DNA of 7,210 bases from assembly GCA_021812735.1 (NCBI GenBank), contig JAKAMV010000523.1, positions 1 to 7,210 of the forward strand, in the 5' to 3' direction. The stretch is from Chloroflexota bacterium. Its GTDB lineage: Bacteria; Chloroflexota; Limnocylindria; Limnocylindrales; CSP1-4. Positions 5,046 through 7,210 of the stretch are shown here, one piece after another; the stretch's first letter is position 1; each line of letters starts with the position of its first letter. The notes beneath the pieces are model-generated. The model did not search any database. It was not told the DNA's origin and worked only from the letters and a program-made list of their open reading frames with translations. The position numbers were made by a program, and so were the translations under genes.

Positions 5046-7210
5046 TCAGGCCTCGGTGGGCGCCGGGCGAGGGCTTGTCGACGCCCTCGACCCGCCAGCC
5101 TCCCCGTCCTTCCCGTCGCGCCGGGTGAACCGCGAGCGGAGCCCGTCGACGAGCGAGTACACGACCGGCACCACGAGCAGCGTCAGGAAGGTGGAGCTGA
5201 ACAGGCCGCCGATGACGACCGTCCCGAGGTCCGCGGCGATGATCGAGCCCTGGTTGAAGCCGGCCGCGAGCGGGATCAGCGCCAGGATCGTCGCGATGGC
5301 CGTCATCAGGATCGGCCGGACGCGGGTGCGCCCGCCCTCAACGAGGGCATCGTGCGTGGACAAGCCCTGTGCCCGCAACCGCTCGACCAGGTCGAGCAGC
5401 ACGATCGCGTTGGTGACCACGATCCCGATGAGCATCAGGAAGCCGATGAGGGCGCTGACGCCGAGGGGCCGGCCCGTGAGCAGCAGCGCCGGGAAGGCGC
5501 CGATGGTCGCGAGCGGCAGGCTGAACAGGATGACGAACGGGGTGACGAGGGAGTTGAACGTCAGCACCATCGCGAGGTAGACGACCAGGACCGCGACGCC
5601 CATCGAGACGTACAGCCCCGAGAACGCGTCCCGCTGCTCCTGGGTCACGCCCGCCAGCTTGACCGAGATGCCGCTGGGGATAGCCCCGTGAGCGGCCAGC
5701 GCGTCGATCTGCGCCTGGACGTCCTGGCTCACCTTGCCGGTGTCCACGCTCGTGATCTCCGCCGAGATCGTCGCGGCGGGCGACTGGTCGACGCGCGTGA
5801 TCGTGCCCTGGGCGTCGACCTGCTGCACGCTGGCGATCTGGCCCAGCGGCAGCCGGGTCGCGGTCCCGACCTGGATGGCCCTGAGCTCCTCGACCGATGT
5901 GACCGCCTTGGGGTCGATCTGGACGACGACCGGGGTTGAGCTCGTCTGGCCCGCGAGCGTGATGGAGGTCGCCGTGCTCGGCACCAGCATCGCGCGCACG
6001 GCCTGCGCCACCTGCGCGGCCGTCATGCCCACCATGATCGCCTTGTTCGGGTCCGGGGTGACCTCGATCTCGGGCGTGCCCTTCGAGAGGTCGCTCTTGA
6101 GGTTGAGGAGGTCGGGGTTGCCGGCCAGCGCCGTCAGGACCGCGTCGTTCGCCGCCGCCACCTTGGCCGAGTCCTCACCCGAGACGACCACGGTGAGGTT
6201 GTTGGACGTGAAGCCGGCGGACTGCGCCACCGCCACGTCCCAGCCGCCGGCCTTCACCGGCGCCAGCTCGTCGGACAGCTTCTCGCTGTACTCGTTGAGG
6301 TCAGCCGACGGGTCGAGCCGGACCGTCAGCCGGGCCGAGTTGGCGGGCAGGCCGCTCTGCGCCGCCACGACCGTCTGGAAGCCCGTGTCGGACTCGCCGG
6401 GGATCGAGGTGGACACGTGCTGGACCATCGGGTCGGTGCGCAGGATCTGCTCGGCCTGCGACGCGCGGTCCAGCACCGCCTGGCTGCTGGTGCCCGCGGG
6501 CGGCGCCACAGTCGCCTGGAGGATCTTCTCACCGCCAGCGTCGATGAACGCGGTGGGCAGCATCGGGGCGATGACCCCGGTCGTCAGGAACAGCAGCACG
6601 GCCACGCCGACCACGCCGAGCTTGGTCCAGCGATTCCGCAGGGCTGCAGTGATCGTGGGCGTGTAGAGCCGGATCCAGAGCGAGTTCTTGGGCTCGCCGT
6701 CCGCGTCGACGTTGGACGGGACCTTGCGGATGAGCAGGAACGCGAGCACCGGCACGACCGTCAGCGCGCAGAGCAGCGACGCGACGAGCGCGAAGGTGAC
6801 GGTGAGCGCGAACGGCAGGAAGAACTGCGACACGATGCCGCCGACGAAGCCGAGCGGCAGGAAGACGCCCACCGTCGTCACCGTGGCGGCAGTGATGGCG
6901 CCGGCCACCTCGCGCGGGCCGTTGATCGACGCGGTCAGCCGGTTCTCGCCCTTGGCCCGGTGACGGTAGATGTTCTCCAGGACGACGATCGCGTCGTCCA
7001 CGACGCGGCCGACGGCGACCGCCAGGCCGCCCAGGGTCATGATGTTCAGCGTGATCCCCGACAGCTGCATGATCACCAGGGCGGTGAGCAGCGAGAGCGG
7101 GATGCTGACCGCGGCCACGAGCGTGGAGCGCAGGCTGAACAGGAACAGGAAGATGGTCAGGACGGCGAAGATGGCGCCGGTCAGGCCTTCGTGGAGGAGG
7201 CCGTCGGTCG
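5046..7210 (-). CDS. RND efflux permease, SwrC/HAE1-like (N-terminus missing)
   Basis: The frame is open to the window's right edge, so about 720 C-terminal residues of a protein that is usually about 1,040 are seen; the first transmembrane helix and first half of the periplasmic-type domain are outside. Counting the GTG at 7118 as residue 1, a helix precedes it (from about -18), then helices near 5-22 and 30-48, with proton-relay Asp41 and Asp42 in GRVVDDAIVVLENI. Helices follow at about 80-100, 103-130 and 167-186, a large extracytoplasmic domain at 190-490, then four or five helices between 500 and 656, with VTNAIVLLDL at 568-577. The charged tail 660-690 is cytoplasmic. Such pumps use the proton gradient to export drugs, lipopeptides or metals. 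The GRVVDD and VTNAIVLLD motifs resemble SwrC of Bacillus rather than AcrB; in AcrB the second motif has a lysine where this protein has Thr569. Any partner gene lies upstream, outside the window. Confidence 0.93.
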   Translation of the reverse strand, partial: TDGLLHEGLTGAIFAVLTIFLFLFSLRSTLVAAVSIPLSLLTALVIMQLSGITLNIMTLGGLAVAVGRVVDDAIVVLENIYRHRAKGENRLTASINGPREVAGAITAATVTTVGVFLPLGFVGGIVSQFFLPFALTVTFALVASLLCALTVVPVLAFLLIRKVPSNVDADGEPKNSLWIRLYTPTITAALRNRWTKLGVVGVAVLLFLTTGVIAPMLPTAFIDAGGEKILQATVAPPAGTSSQAVLDRASQAEQILRTDPMVQHVSTSIPGESDTGFQTVVAAQSGLPANSARLTVRLDPSADLNEYSEKLSDELAPVKAGGWDVAVAQSAGFTSNNLTVVVSGEDSAKVAAANDAVLTALAGNPDLLNLKSDLSKGTPEIEVTPDPNKAIMVGMTAAQVAQAVRAMLVPSTATSITLAGQTSSTPVVVQIDPKAVTSVEELRAIQVGTATRLPLGQIASVQQVDAQGTITRVDQSPAATISAEITSVDTGKVSQDVQAQIDALAAHGAIPSGISVKLAGVTQEQRDAFSGLYVSMGVAVLVVYLAMVLTFNSLVTPFVILFSLPLATIGAFPALLLTGRPLGVSALIGFLMLIGIVVTNAIVLLDLVERLRAQGLSTHDALVEGGRTRVRPILMTAIATILALIPLAAGFNQGSIIAADLGTVVIGGLFSSTFLTLLVVPVVYSLVDGLRSRFTRRDGKDGEAGGSRASTSPRPAPTEA

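Noticed and set aside
4929..6666. Long plus-strand ORFs (336 and 310 residues) opposite the RND gene
   Set aside because: One is Asp/Arg/Gln-rich low complexity and the other is Ser/Thr/Ala-rich; neither has a promoter or ribosome site, and the RND motifs on the minus strand are unmistakable.
1..7210. CRISPR array, tRNA, insertion sequence or phage-related genes
   Set aside because: I saw no regularly spaced repeats, cloverleaf sequence, transposase motif or terminal repeats on reading both strands.

Overview
The window is roughly 70% G+C by eye, with codons ending almost always in G or C. Its -10 elements follow a TANNNT pattern, two of them sit six bases ahead of a start codon (leaderless starts), and the other genes use strong Shine-Dalgarno sites. 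Together these suggest a high-GC actinobacterium. A deep-branching class such as Thermoleophilia is a guess, not something the sequence proves. No rRNA, tRNA, insertion sequence, phage gene, CRISPR array or defence gene is visible.

Layout from left to right: (1) the 3' part of a sulfide:quinone oxidoreductase-type flavoprotein (+), closed by a 13-bp hairpin; (2) a class III PLP-dependent aminotransferase (+), preceded by a promoter, a palindrome over the -35 region and a putative 13-codon leaderless upstream ORF that overlaps its start as ATGA; (3) a multi-pass membrane protein of unknown function (-), whose stop lies only 7 bases from the aminotransferase stop; (4) a compact 74-base divergent promoter region; (5) a phosphotriesterase-family metallohydrolase (+), apparently leaderless; (6) a 289-base gap without a credible gene but with several hairpins; (7) an OsmC-type peroxiredoxin (-); (8) a long hairpin; (9) the C-terminal two thirds of an SwrC/HAE1-like RND efflux permease (-), cut by the window end.

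Most genes look independently transcribed: each complete one has its own start signal, and the ends are separated by hairpins or converge. I see no multi-gene pathway. Functions point to sulfide or persulfide oxidation at the membrane, amine metabolism, hydrolysis of a phosphoester or lactone, thiol-based peroxide defence and drug or lipid export, a mixture usual for a soil or aquatic actinobacterium. I did not find a clear new system. The most unusual item is the start region of the aminotransferase, where a leaderless mini-ORF appears to feed translation into a gene with no ribosome binding site of its own.
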